Of a stretch of 13,048 nucleotides of DNA, positions 1-7,087 are shown piece by piece. The notes under the pieces were generated by a model, which was given only the letters and a program-made list of their open reading frames with translations, had not been told where the DNA came from and ran no database searches. The position numbers were made by a program, and so were the translations under genes. Positions within the stretch are counted from its first letter, which is position 1. Each line of letters starts with the position of its first letter. Source of the stretch: an uncultured Hyphomicrobiales bacterium (GTDB lineage: Bacteria > Pseudomonadota > Alphaproteobacteria > Rhizobiales > Aestuariivirgaceae). The stretch covers positions 1 to 13,048 of the forward strand of contig CAIYXE010000484.1 in assembly GCA_903930095.1 (NCBI GenBank). Direction: 5' to 3'.

Positions 1-430
1 CGCGGCGGTTGCAAGGCAGTTCAAGGGCGACGTCCGGCTGACCTTCCACCTCGCCCCTCCCGGGCTGGGCCGCAGAGACCCGGTCACGGGCAAGCCGGTG
101 AAAGGCGCTTTCGGCTCGCGGATGATGGGCGTATTCCGCATTCTTGCGGCGTTGAAGCGGCTGCGCGGCACCGCGTTTGACGTCTTCGGCCGAACCGCTG
201 AGCGCCGGATGGAACGGCAGCTTATTGTGGACTACAAGGCTCTCATCGAACGCCTCATCGCATCACCGCAACAACTGGATGGCGCGATCACGCTCGAACT
301 CGCGGAACTTCCCCAAAGCATGCGCGGTTTCGGCCATGTGAAGGAGGCGAATGTCGCAAAGGCCAAGGCGCGGGAAACTGAGTTGCTGGCGGCCCTGTCA
401 GCCAGCGTGGTCCGGAAGGCGGCGGAGTAG
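1..430 (+). CDS. Indolepyruvate / 2-oxoacid:ferredoxin oxidoreductase, C-terminal fragment (5' end outside window)
   Basis: The reading frame is open from base 2 to the TAG ending at 430, giving the last 142 or so residues of a much larger protein. It contains FHLAPP near the window edge, then a GRRDPVTGKP stretch, a KRLRGTAFDVFGRTAERR block and a late GHVKEANV motif. These are hallmarks of the C-terminal domain of the large single-chain indolepyruvate ferredoxin oxidoreductases of proteobacteria. That family oxidatively decarboxylates aryl-pyruvates (from transamination of aromatic amino acids) or related 2-oxoacids to acyl-CoA, passing electrons to ferredoxin. The thiamine-diphosphate and Fe-S portions lie upstream of the window, so catalytic residues cannot be checked. 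An internal ATG at 98 is not the true start because family homology continues before it. The stop lies 39 bp before the convergent arginase-family gene. Family assignment is firm; substrate is inference. Confidence 0.88.
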   Translation, partial: AAVARQFKGDVRLTFHLAPPGLGRRDPVTGKPVKGAFGSRMMGVFRILAALKRLRGTAFDVFGRTAERRMERQLIVDYKALIERLIASPQQLDGAITLELAELPQSMRGFGHVKEANVAKAKARETELLAALSASVVRKAAE

Positions 431-469
431 CATCACCTTCGCCGTCACCGCAGTGATGGCCATGGGATC

Positions 470-1387
470 TCAGTCCCCGCTCTTGCGCAGCCGTCCGATG
501 ACGTTTGCTGCGATCCTTGCCGCGGTGAAGGCGGCCGTCTTCATGCGGTCGCGCAGCGGCACGAATTCCACCATGCAGAAGCCCGCGATGCGCGCCTTGG
601 CCGCCACGCCAGAGACAAGATCGGTCACCTGCGTATAGCTCAAGCCGCCAGGCGAGGGGTAGGCGACGGCTGGCATCACGCTCGAGTCGAGCGCGTCGCA
701 GTCCAGGCTGATCACGCAGTCGCAGTCTTCCGGAATGTGCTTCAGGACCTCTTCGACGCCCTTGTGGTGAATGGCGCGCGAGGTAACGATGTGCGCCCCC
801 CAGGTCAGCGCGTCGCGCACCTCCTGTTCGCGCGCACTGCCGAGCCCGCGGGCGCCGGCCTGCACGATCCGCCAGACATGGTCGTGCTCGGAAGCGCGCC
901 GCATGGTGGAGGAAAAACCCATGCTCTCTCCATGCCGGTCGTTGCGCCAGTCGATGTGCGCGTCGATCTGCAGGATGACGATGGCCGGCTGGTTCGAAAA
1001 GGCGGCGATGAAGGGAATGGGGACCGAGTCGTCTCCACCGAACATGATGGGCACTGCTCCCGCTTCGAGAATGCCGCGCGTGGTGCTTTCGATCAGCTGG
1101 CGGTTGGCGGGCCCGTCCTTCGGTCTTGTCTTGAGGTTGCCGAGATCGCAGACCGCCTGTCCGTGCTTGAGGAGTGGTCCGCCCAGGTCCCAGTCCCAGT
1201 GATCGAGCCAGTCGATGTCGTCGCGCAGCGCCATGCGAAAGGCGTCAGGTGCGCCGCGATGCAGACGATTGTCGATACCGGGATAGGGCGTGCCATGGGG
1301 GGCGCCGAAGATCGCCGCGGTGAAGCCCTCGGGCGATTGCGCGCGGATTGAGCCCATGAAGGGCGGAGTGGTGGCGGGAGTGGCCAT
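470..1387 (-). CDS. Arginase/agmatinase-family ureohydrolase (substrate unknown)
   Basis: A 305-residue protein of usual length for the ureohydrolase family, which hydrolyses guanidino compounds (agmatine, arginine, guanidinobutyrate) to urea plus an amine using two metal ions. Visible metal-site motifs are GGDDS (117-121), DAHID (142-146), an RHGE loop (151-154), SLDCDALD (227-234) and a late Glu at 274. Five of the six usual ligands are present (D142, H144, D146, D229, D231). The first, normally His in GGDHS, is Asp120 here. The usual DPAxAPG after the last ligand pair is replaced by DSSVMPAV. It may be an agmatinase, guanidinobutyrase or a related amidinohydrolase; the sequence does not decide. 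The ATG at 1385-1387 has only a weak AAGGA-like element upstream. The gene follows the kinase-like gene on the same strand by 18 bp, suggesting co-transcription. Confidence 0.85.
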   Translation of the reverse strand: MATPATTPPFMGSIRAQSPEGFTAAIFGAPHGTPYPGIDNRLHRGAPDAFRMALRDDIDWLDHWDWDLGGPLLKHGQAVCDLGNLKTRPKDGPANRQLIESTTRGILEAGAVPIMFGGDDSVPIPFIAAFSNQPAIVILQIDAHIDWRNDRHGESMGFSSTMRRASEHDHVWRIVQAGARGLGSAREQEVRDALTWGAHIVTSRAIHHKGVEEVLKHIPEDCDCVISLDCDALDSSVMPAVAYPSPGGLSYTQVTDLVSGVAAKARIAGFCMVEFVPLRDRMKTAAFTAARIAANVIGRLRKSGD

Positions 1388-1405
1388 TGCGTCAGGTCGT
1401 GTCCT

Positions 1406-2326
1406 TCAGGCGGCGCGGTTTTCGCAGTCATCGTTCCGCCCCAGCCTCATGATGCGGTGCGGCGGCATGATGAGACATAGAGTGGTACGGCCGCCCGGTC
1501 CACTTTCGATCGTCAGGTCCGCGCAATGCAGCAGTGCCACGCGATGGGCAACCGGAAGTGCGAATCCCCTCAGTCCATCAAGCGACAGCTCCGGGTTGAA
1601 GGTGCCGTCCCGCGTGCGGCGCGCAGATGCTGCGGTCATGCTGGTCACGCGGATGGCGAGCGATGTTCCCCCGAACGGGATAAGGCTGATCCCGACAACG
1701 CTGCCCCGGGGCGCCCTTCCTGCTGACCAGAGCACCATGCCGGCGACTGCATCGCGGAGGCGGCTGGCGTCGCAGTGCAGTTCCACCCCCTCAAGCAGCC
1801 TCGCCACCAGCACCACATCGGCCCGCTCGGCGGCGGTGCGGCAGAGGCTGAGTGCCGCTTCGACGAGTTCGGCGGCATCGACCTGCTGTTCGACGAGGCG
1901 GATGCGTCCCTGCTCGCAGCGCACGAAGTCCTGCAGGCTGGAAACAAAACGGCTCAGATCCTCACTGCCTTCGAGTACGAAGCGGCTGGCGGCCGGCGCC
2001 TCCGGGCCACGGCATGCCCGCACCTCATGCACCAGCAGTTCGGAGAAGCCGGTGATCGTGTTGAGCCCATCCCTGAGTGTGGCCGCCACCTCTTCGAGCA
2101 GGCGGAGGTCCGGCTGATCCGCCGGCGGCTCCGGCGGGAGATGCTTGCGGTGCCCGTGGCGCCAGGCGGCAAACCCGGCAACCGCCGCGCACAGCAGCAG
2201 GCCGACGCCGACCCCGGCCTGCCGCACATCACCCGCGAGGTAGGCCGGAAGCGCGCTGGAGAGCAGGCAGAAGGCGATCGCGGCGGCGGCAAAGCCCCTG
2301 GCCCGTTGTGACTTTCCAGGAAGCAT
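1406..2326 (-). CDS. Membrane-anchored, degenerate histidine-kinase-like protein
   Basis: A 306-residue protein with two hydrophobic segments near the N-terminus (about 11-31 and 37-55), a short basic/Pro-rich linker, then a HisKA-like helix and a worn HATPase-like domain. The helix at 81-97 (LRDGLNTITGFSELL) matches the LRTPLNAIIGFSELL face of the kinase H-box, but the phosphoacceptor histidine position is Ala82. In the ATPase part, the N-box region (RLRDAVAGMVLWSA, 189-202) lacks its asparagines and no DxGxG G1 box is visible. A G2-like end remains (ADLTIESGPGGRTTLCLIMP, 269-288). I infer a protein that neither autophosphorylates nor binds ATP normally, perhaps a scaffold or regulator. An AAGGCGG element precedes the ATG. 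It is probably the first gene of a two-gene unit with the arginase-family gene, and diverges from hemH. The fold is fairly clear; the function is not recognised. Confidence 0.7.
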   Translation of the reverse strand: MLPGKSQRARGFAAAAIAFCLLSSALPAYLAGDVRQAGVGVGLLLCAAVAGFAAWRHGHRKHLPPEPPADQPDLRLLEEVAATLRDGLNTITGFSELLVHEVRACRGPEAPAASRFVLEGSEDLSRFVSSLQDFVRCEQGRIRLVEQQVDAAELVEAALSLCRTAAERADVVLVARLLEGVELHCDASRLRDAVAGMVLWSAGRAPRGSVVGISLIPFGGTSLAIRVTSMTAASARRTRDGTFNPELSLDGLRGFALPVAHRVALLHCADLTIESGPGGRTTLCLIMPPHRIMRLGRNDDCENRAA

Positions 2327-2402
2327 TCCCGGCTGCCGCCTTCCCGATGATCCGAAGGTCCTGAACGAAATTGCTGCGAGTATGATCTTTTGGCATTTTC
2401 AA

Positions 2403-2414
2403 GCCGTTAACGGC
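2403..2414. promoter_or_regulatory. Perfect 12-bp palindrome in the divergent hemH / kinase-like intergenic region
   Basis: GCCGTTAACGGC is a perfect inverted repeat with no spacer. It sits in the 143-bp region between the start of the minus-strand kinase-like gene (2326) and hemH (2470), which must hold promoters for both directions. Its symmetry and placement would suit a dimeric repressor or activator, but I do not recognise a specific regulator's consensus. The surrounding DNA (about 2365-2402) is noticeably AT-richer than the coding sequence. I could not find a well-spaced -35/-10 pair in either direction. Confidence 0.35.
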
Positions 2415-2469
2415 AGAGTAGTGACTGCACGGCGCGCTGCGGCGGCTGAAGAGGACGGTTCTGGACATC

Positions 2470-3492
2470 ATGAATGTACTTCCCCCCGGTCATCCGCCGT
2501 TCAAGGTCGGCAAGGTTGGCGTTCTGCTGATCAATCTCGGCACGCCCGAGGGCACTTCTTATTGGCCCATGCGCCGCTATCTGAAGGAGTTCCTGTCTGA
2601 CCGGCGGGTGATCGAGGTCAATCCCGTGCTCTGGTGGGTGCTGCTCAACGGCGTTATCCTGTCCACCCGCCCCACCAAAAGTGGTCATGCATACGAACAG
2701 ATATGGAACAAAGAGCGCGACGAGTCACCGCTCAAGACGATCACCCGGTCCCAGGCCGAGAAGCTGGCGTCCCGCTTCGCCGACCTGCCGCAGGTGATCG
2801 TCGACTGGGGCATGCGCTATGGACTGCCGCCGACGAAGGAGCGCATCGAGGCGCTGAAGGACCAGGGTTGTGACCGTATCCTGCTGTTCCCGCTTTATCC
2901 GCAGTACTCGGCCTCCACCACCGCGACGGCGCTCGACAAGGCCTATGACGCGCTGAAATCCATGCGCTGGCAGCCGGCGATCCGCACTGTTCCACCCTAT
3001 TTCGACAATGATGCCCATATCGAGGCGCTGGCGCAGTCACTCCAGCATCACCTGAAGACGCTCACCTGGGAACCGGACGTGATCCTTGCGTCCTTCCACG
3101 GCCTGCCGAAGGATTACTTCATGGCGGGAGATCCCTACCACTGCCATTGCATGAAGACGGCACGGCTCCTTGGCGAGCGCATGAAACTGCCGCGTGAGAA
3201 ACTGAAGGTCGTTTTCCAGTCGCGTTTCGGCAAGGCCGAATGGCTGCAGCCCTATGCGCAGCAGACGGTGGAGGAACTCCCGTCGCAGGGTGTCAGGAAA
3301 CTCCTGATGATTACGCCGGGTTTCGCCTCGGATTGCGTTGAAACCCTCGAAGAGGTGGCGATCGGCCTCAAGGAGACCTTCGAGGAAGCGGGCGGCGAGG
3401 AATTCTCCGTGGTTCCATGTCTCAATGACTCGGAGCCTTCCATCACCATGATGGAGCGGATCGTCCGCAACGAGATCCAGGGCTGGGTGTGA
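2470..3492 (+). CDS. hemH: Ferrochelatase (protohaem ferro-lyase)
   Basis: This enzyme inserts Fe2+ into protoporphyrin IX, the last step of protohaem synthesis, usually at the inner face of the cytoplasmic membrane. The 340-residue length is normal for the family. The N-terminus shows the family opening (GVLLINLGTPEG, 17-28), followed by RRYLKEFLSDRRV. The catalytic histidine lies in SFHGLPKDY (H210), the conserved acidic active-site residue in DCVETLEE (E291), and a PLYPQYSAST block at 141-150 lines the porphyrin cleft. Cysteines at 225 and 227 (YHCHC), 289 and 317 are possible ligands of a [2Fe-2S] cluster of the kind reported for some microbial ferrochelatases, but that is inference. A GAGGA at 2451-2455 and a closer TGGA precede the ATG. 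The gene seems to be transcribed alone or with the SPFH gene 73 bp downstream. Confidence 0.96.
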   Translation: MNVLPPGHPPFKVGKVGVLLINLGTPEGTSYWPMRRYLKEFLSDRRVIEVNPVLWWVLLNGVILSTRPTKSGHAYEQIWNKERDESPLKTITRSQAEKLASRFADLPQVIVDWGMRYGLPPTKERIEALKDQGCDRILLFPLYPQYSASTTATALDKAYDALKSMRWQPAIRTVPPYFDNDAHIEALAQSLQHHLKTLTWEPDVILASFHGLPKDYFMAGDPYHCHCMKTARLLGERMKLPREKLKVVFQSRFGKAEWLQPYAQQTVEELPSQGVRKLLMITPGFASDCVETLEEVAIGLKETFEEAGGEEFSVVPCLNDSEPSITMMERIVRNEIQGWV

Positions 3493-3550
3493 CGGGCTTG
3501 ACTTGCCGCGGGCTCTGACCGACAACCTCCAGACGTTGCAATAGCCTGTA

Positions 3551-3556
3551 GGGGAG
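3551..3556 (+). promoter_or_regulatory. Ribosome binding site that sets the SPFH start at ATG 3566
   Basis: GGGGAG ends 9 bases before the ATG at 3566 but only 3 bases before the in-frame TTG at 3560. The spacing favours ATG 3566 as the translation start. Confidence 0.65.
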
Positions 3557-3565
3557 CTTTTGACG

Positions 3566-4540
3566 ATGTTGGAAGGCCTTGGAATTCTCGTCCTTGCGGT
3601 CGTTGCGGTTGTGCTTTTCTATCTGCTCCGCGCAATCCGCATGGTGCCGCAAGGCTACAACTACACGGTGGAACGCTTCGGGAAGTATGTGCGCACCCTG
3701 GAGCCGGGGCTGGGGCTCATCGTCCCCTTCATCGACCGGATCGGCGCCAAGCAGAACATGATGGAGCAGGTGCTCGACATCCCCTCCCAGGAGGTGATCA
3801 CGCGCGACAACGCCATGGTGAAGGTCGACGGCGTCACTTTCTACCAGATCGTCGACGCGCCGCGCGCCACCTATGAAGTGCGCGACCTCAACAACGCCAT
3901 CACCAACCTCGTCATGACCAATATCCGCACGGTGATGGGCTCGCTGGACCTCGACAACCTCCTCTCCCAGCGCGATGAGATCAATCTCAGGCTCCTCAAT
4001 GTGGTGGACCAGGCGACCCAACCCTGGGGCGTCAAGATGAACCGCATCGAGATCAAGGACATCGCACCCCCGCGCGACCTGGTGGAAGCCATGGGCCGCC
4101 AGATGAAGGCGGAACGCGACAAGCGCGCCGCCATCCTCGAGGCCGAGGGCCTGCGCGCTTCCGCCATCCTCAAGGCCGAGGGCGAGAAGCAGTCTGTCGT
4201 GCTCGAGGCCGAGGGCCGCAAGGAAGCAGCCTTCCGCGATGCCGAGGCGCGCGAGCGCGCAGCGGAAGCGGAGGCGAAAGCCACAGAGGTCGTTTCCGCC
4301 GCCATTGGCGCTGGCGGTGCGCAGGCGATCAATTACTTCGTCGCCAACAATTATATCAAGGCGCTTGGGAGCCTTGCCTCCGCACCGAACCAGAAGGTGT
4401 TGATGCTGCCGCTCGAGGCGTCGTCCTTCATTGGTTCGATCTCCGGGATCGCGGAGATCGCCAAGGAGGCCTTCGGCGGGCAGGCCCCGCCGCCGCCGCG
4501 CCGCCGCGGCAGCGTGCCTGAGTCCGGACCCGGCGCTTGA
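3566..4540 (+). CDS. SPFH/Band 7 (stomatin-like, slipin/QmcA-type) membrane protein
   Basis: A 324-residue protein from ATG 3566. One hydrophobic segment (about 4-23) anchors it, followed by the stomatin signature [15 protein letters not shown] and an SPFH domain to about residue 185 (for example [34 protein letters not shown]). A charged coiled-coil region with an 11-residue periodicity follows (191 to about 235), then a hydrophobic patch and a Pro/Arg-rich tail. SPFH proteins form large rings or microdomains in the inner membrane and often modulate membrane proteases such as FtsH. The next gene, 18 bp on, encodes an NfeD-like protein, the classic partner in a conserved two-gene module. The family is certain; the precise role is not, and qmcA is only the nearest familiar name. 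An in-frame TTG at 3560 would add two residues. Confidence 0.92.
   Translation: MLEGLGILVLAVVAVVLFYLLRAIRMVPQGYNYTVERFGKYVRTLEPGLGLIVPFIDRIGAKQNMMEQVLDIPSQEVITRDNAMVKVDGVTFYQIVDAPRATYEVRDLNNAITNLVMTNIRTVMGSLDLDNLLSQRDEINLRLLNVVDQATQPWGVKMNRIEIKDIAPPRDLVEAMGRQMKAERDKRAAILEAEGLRASAILKAEGEKQSVVLEAEGRKEAAFRDAEARERAAEAEAKATEVVSAAIGAGGAQAINYFVANNYIKALGSLASAPNQKVLMLPLEASSFIGSISGIAEIAKEAFGGQAPPPPRRRGSVPESGPGA
4136..4249 (+). repeat. Imperfect 33-bp tandem period inside the SPFH gene (11-residue coiled-coil repeat)
   Basis: Blocks starting at 4136, 4169, 4202 and 4235 are exactly 33 bp apart. The first three share CTCRAGGCCGAGGGC (R is A or G) and the fourth is a diverged CGCGATGCCGAGGCG. They encode LEAEG, LKAEG, LEAEG and RDAEA, each followed by six variable residues. 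An 11-residue (hendecad) spacing suits a coiled coil, and similar repeats are known in stomatin-family proteins. Confidence 0.75.
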
Positions 4541-4558
4541 GAACGGAAAGGCCCTAGA

Positions 4559-5005
4559 ATGGACCAGATCTTTCCCGTGCTCGGCCAGTGGGCGTGGTTC
4601 GTGGTGGCAGCCATTCTCCTGATCCTGGAACTGATCTCTCCCGGCGTGTTCTTCATGTGGCTGGCGATTGCCGCCGCCGTTACCGGCGTTGCGGACTACA
4701 TGCTGGACCTGCCGTGGCAGGCGGAATTCCTGCTCCTCGCCGTGCTTTCGGCGGCCGTGGTCTACTCGGGCCGGCGCTTCTACAAGGGCGCCAGCATGGA
4801 GCCGGCGGATAATCCATATCTCAATCGCCGGCAGATGGGATACATCGGCCGTACCTTCACCCTGAAGGAACCGATCCTCGACGGGCGGGGCAAGCTCACC
4901 ATCGAGGACACGGTCTGGGAGGTCGAAGGCCCCGACCTCGTCTCCGGCACGCGCGTGAGGGTAACGGCCGTCAGCGGCATGAGCCTGATCGTAGAGCAGC
5001 TCTGA
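4559..5005 (+). CDS. NfeD-like membrane protein, short form
   Basis: A 148-residue protein with three hydrophobic segments (about 10-28, 31-48, 54-72) and a soluble C-terminal OB-fold domain (about 92-148). The OB domain has the usual glycine and tryptophan landmarks: GYIGRTFTL, the ILDGRGKLTIEDTVWEVEG segment, SGTRVRVTAVSG. This is the short form of NfeD, without the N-terminal ClpP-like serine-protease domain of long forms. Short NfeD proteins are typically encoded beside SPFH/slipin genes, as here, and are thought to assemble with them. A GGAAAG element at 4545-4550 lies 8 bases before the ATG. The gene ends 7 bp from the end of the convergent kdsD gene, leaving no room for a separate terminator. 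Confidence 0.92.
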   Translation: MDQIFPVLGQWAWFVVAAILLILELISPGVFFMWLAIAAAVTGVADYMLDLPWQAEFLLLAVLSAAVVYSGRRFYKGASMEPADNPYLNRRQMGYIGRTFTLKEPILDGRGKLTIEDTVWEVEGPDLVSGTRVRVTAVSGMSLIVEQL

Positions 5006-5012
5006 GCGGCTG

Positions 5013-6017
5013 TCAGACCAGTCCGATCCGCAGCAGGTCGTGGATGTGGACGAGGCCCACCGGCCGCTGCTCCGCATCGATGACGAACAGGCTCGTGATC
5101 TTGAGCTCGTTCAGCTGGGCGAGCGCTTCCGAGGCGAGCGCGTCGGGGCTGATGGTCTTGGGCGCACGGGTCATCACGCTTCCCGCGCTGCGCTTCAGGA
5201 GGTCCGGCGTCATGTTGCGGCGCAGGTCGCCGTCGGTTACGATTCCGGCGAGACGGTCCTGCTCATCCACCACGCCGAAGCAGCCATAGCTGCGCCGCGT
5301 CATCATGATCAGCACGTCTGACATCGGCAGGGCTTCCGGCCCGAGTGGCAGCTCCTCGCGCGCATGCATGATGTCGCGCACATGTTTCAGCTGCGCGCCA
5401 AGCTTGCCGCCCGGGTGGAACTTGCGGAAGTCGAGCGCACTGAATCCCTTGTCTTCCAGCAACGCCATCGCCAGCGCATCGCCCAGTGCCAGCTGCAGCA
5501 GGGTGGACGTCGTCGGCGCGAGCCCGGTGGGGCAGGCCTCCCGGGCGCGCGGCAGCGGCAGCACGATATCGGCTTCCTTGCCGAGCGAACTATTGGGTAC
5601 GGAGGTGATGGCGATGAGCGGCACCGAGAAGCGCCGCGAATAGGTCAGGATGTCCCGAAGCTCAGGCGATTCGCCGGAGTTCGAGATCATGATGATCACA
5701 TCATCCGGTGTGATCATGCCGAGATCGCCGTGGCTGGCCTCGGCCGGGTGCACGAAGCTCGCCGGCGTTCCGGTGGAGGCGAGCGTCGCTGCAATCTTGC
5801 GCGCGATGTGGCCGCTCTTGCCCATGCCAGTCATCACCACGCGGCCCCTGGCCTGGCGGATCACCTGCACAGACTTCGCGAACGCATCGCCCAGCGGCCC
5901 CTCCAGCGCCTCGATCAGTTGCTGCATGCCCTCCGTCTCGATGACCAGCGCACGGCGGGCGGAGGCGCGCCACTGCGCGCCCAGCGGAATGGAGGAGAGA
6001 TGCGGGGTTTTCTGCAT
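5013..6017 (-). CDS. kdsD: Arabinose-5-phosphate isomerase, KpsF/GutQ family (SIS + two CBS domains)
   Basis: This enzyme interconverts D-ribulose 5-phosphate and D-arabinose 5-phosphate, the first committed step to Kdo for lipopolysaccharide or capsule. The 334-residue length from ATG 6017 matches the family. The SIS domain shows GMGKSGHIA (64-72), HPAEASHGDLGM (90-101), SNSGES (112-117), CPTGLAPTTST (162-172) and FHPGGKLG (200-207). Two CBS domains follow, about 213-270 (IVTDGDLRR) and 280-334. The open frame runs back to 6239, but the extra 74 residues have no family similarity and overlap galU. An AAAAGG sits 6 bases before ATG 6017, so the shorter start is chosen. The gene follows galU by 70 bp on the same strand and may be co-transcribed. 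A related sugar-phosphate role (GutQ-like) cannot be excluded, but the context supports envelope synthesis. Confidence 0.93.
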   Translation of the reverse strand: MQKTPHLSSIPLGAQWRASARRALVIETEGMQQLIEALEGPLGDAFAKSVQVIRQARGRVVMTGMGKSGHIARKIAATLASTGTPASFVHPAEASHGDLGMITPDDVIIMISNSGESPELRDILTYSRRFSVPLIAITSVPNSSLGKEADIVLPLPRAREACPTGLAPTTSTLLQLALGDALAMALLEDKGFSALDFRKFHPGGKLGAQLKHVRDIMHAREELPLGPEALPMSDVLIMMTRRSYGCFGVVDEQDRLAGIVTDGDLRRNMTPDLLKRSAGSVMTRAPKTISPDALASEALAQLNELKITSLFVIDAEQRPVGLVHIHDLLRIGLV

Positions 6018-6023
6018 GGGGGG

Positions 6024-6029
6024 CCTTTT
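6024..6029 (-). promoter_or_regulatory. Ribosome binding site of kdsD (decides the start)
   Basis: Read on the minus strand this is AAAAGG, followed by a run of six C and then ATG at 6017. It supports the short start over the long open frame reaching 6239. Confidence 0.5.
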
Positions 6030-6087
6030 AGCCCCTGTGCCGCAGCGAGGCAAAAGCAATATGCCCGGCAATGGGGACAGCGAAGGC

Positions 6088-6981
6088 CTACAGCCCCCCT
6101 GACTGCGCCAGGATCTTCCGCAGTGCCGCGCGGAAGCCGGGGGCAATCTCCGGACGCTCAAGGGCAAGAGCCACATTGGCGGCCAGAAAGCCCACCTTGT
6201 CTCCGCAATCATACGTCGTCCCGCGGTACTGAACCCCATGGAACGGCTGTTTGCCCATGAGCCGGATCATGGCGTCGGTGATCTGGATCTCACCGCCCGC
6301 CCCCGGTTCCTGCCTCTCGATCTCAGCGAAGATCTCTGGCTGCAGGATGTAGCGGCCGGAAATGATGAGGTTCGAAGGCGCGTCTTCCCGGCGCTTCGGC
6401 TTTTCCACCATGCCGGTGATGGTGAAGGAATTGTCTTGCCAGTCCTTGGCGCCCACCACGCCATAGCGGCTCACCTGTTCCCAGGGGACCTCCTCCACCG
6501 CCACCACATTGCCGCCGCCACGGCCTTCATACACATCGATCATCTGCCTGAGGCAGCCGGGGCTCGCATGCATCACCATGTCAGGCAAGACAAGCGCGAA
6601 GGGCTGATCACCCACGATCTGGCGCGCGCACCACACGGCATGTCCCAGCCCCAGCGGCTCCTGCTGGCGGGTGAAGCTCGCCTGGCCGGCCTTCGGCAGG
6701 TCACGGGCAAGCGCTTCCAGTTCCGCCGTCTTTCCCCGCGCCGCGAGCGTCGCCTCGAGCTCGAACTGCTTGTCGAAATGGTCCTCGATCGCCGACTTGC
6801 CGCGTCCGGTCACGAAGACGAAATGCTCGATACCCGCCTCCCGCGCCTCGTCCACCGCGATCTGGATGACCGGCCGGTCGATGACGGTCAACATCTCCTT
6901 CGGCATCGCCTTGGTGGCAGGAAGGAAACGTGTGCCGAGCCCCGCAACCGGGAAAACCGCCGTCTTGATCGAACGCACCAT
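6088..6981 (-). CDS. galU: UTP-glucose-1-phosphate uridylyltransferase
   Basis: This enzyme makes UDP-glucose and pyrophosphate from UTP and glucose 1-phosphate, feeding LPS core, exopolysaccharide, glucans and galactose metabolism. The 297-residue length is standard. The nucleotide-binding opening is AVFPVAGLGTRFLPATKAMPK (8-28). Other landmarks are QQEPLGLGHA (106-115), the metal-binding aspartate in LPDM (D134), EKPKRRE (193-199), the GRYIL strand (209-213), GGEIQITDA (229-237) and YDCGDK (257-262). A strong GAAGGGG (6989-6995) lies 7 bases before the ATG. It is divergent from galE across a 106-bp intergenic region and upstream of kdsD on the same strand, so the three genes look like a sugar-nucleotide neighbourhood. 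No key residue appears to be missing. Confidence 0.96.
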   Translation of the reverse strand: MVRSIKTAVFPVAGLGTRFLPATKAMPKEMLTVIDRPVIQIAVDEAREAGIEHFVFVTGRGKSAIEDHFDKQFELEATLAARGKTAELEALARDLPKAGQASFTRQQEPLGLGHAVWCARQIVGDQPFALVLPDMVMHASPGCLRQMIDVYEGRGGGNVVAVEEVPWEQVSRYGVVGAKDWQDNSFTITGMVEKPKRREDAPSNLIISGRYILQPEIFAEIERQEPGAGGEIQITDAMIRLMGKQPFHGVQYRGTTYDCGDKVGFLAANVALALERPEIAPGFRAALRKILAQSGGL

Positions 6982-7041
6982 GAATGAACCCCTTCAACCC
7001 GCCGATAGCCCCGTCACGCCAGATTATTCCGATTTTCGGTT

Positions 7042-7068
7042 TTGGCAGCGGCGAATCTTGGCTACACT
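7042..7068 (+). promoter_or_regulatory. Candidate promoter of galE
   Basis: TTGGCA (7042-7047) and TACACT (7063-7068) resemble -35 and -10 boxes, but the 15-base spacer is short. Transcription from here would leave a leader of about a dozen bases before the galE ATG. Weak evidence only. Confidence 0.28.
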
Positions 7069-7087
7069 CTACCAACTGGAGATTTCA

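Noticed and set aside
1290..2117. 275-residue plus-strand open frame opposite the kinase-like gene
   Set aside because: It is Ser/Arg-rich low-complexity shadow sequence. The minus-strand frame has membrane segments and kinase-like motifs and is the better call despite its degeneracy.
3498..3526. TTGACT with a poor GACAAC 17 bases on, as a promoter for the SPFH gene
   Set aside because: Only the -35-like box is convincing; the -10 matches three of six positions, so it is not listed as a feature.
3443..5077. 544-residue open frame on the minus strand opposite the SPFH and NfeD genes
   Set aside because: It is antisense to two well-recognised genes, is rich in His, Arg, Asp and Gly as expected of a GC-rich shadow frame, and shows no family motif.
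6130..6140. galU reading LPDM instead of LPDD as a lost metal ligand
   Set aside because: The essential aspartate is the first one after LP, which is present (D134); the second position varies in GalU proteins.
6018..6239. Upstream extension of the kdsD frame (74 residues)
   Set aside because: It overlaps galU out of frame, has no family similarity and would precede the conserved KdsD start, which has its own AAAAGG.
5364..6260. 298-residue plus-strand open frame opposite kdsD
   Set aside because: It is antisense to a certain gene, His/Arg/Gln-rich and without motifs, typical of third-position GC bias.
6671..7087. Upstream extension of the galE frame (would add about 139 residues)
   Set aside because: It lies antisense to galU and precedes the NAD-binding motif that begins galE proteins; a ribosome binding site sits before ATG 7088.
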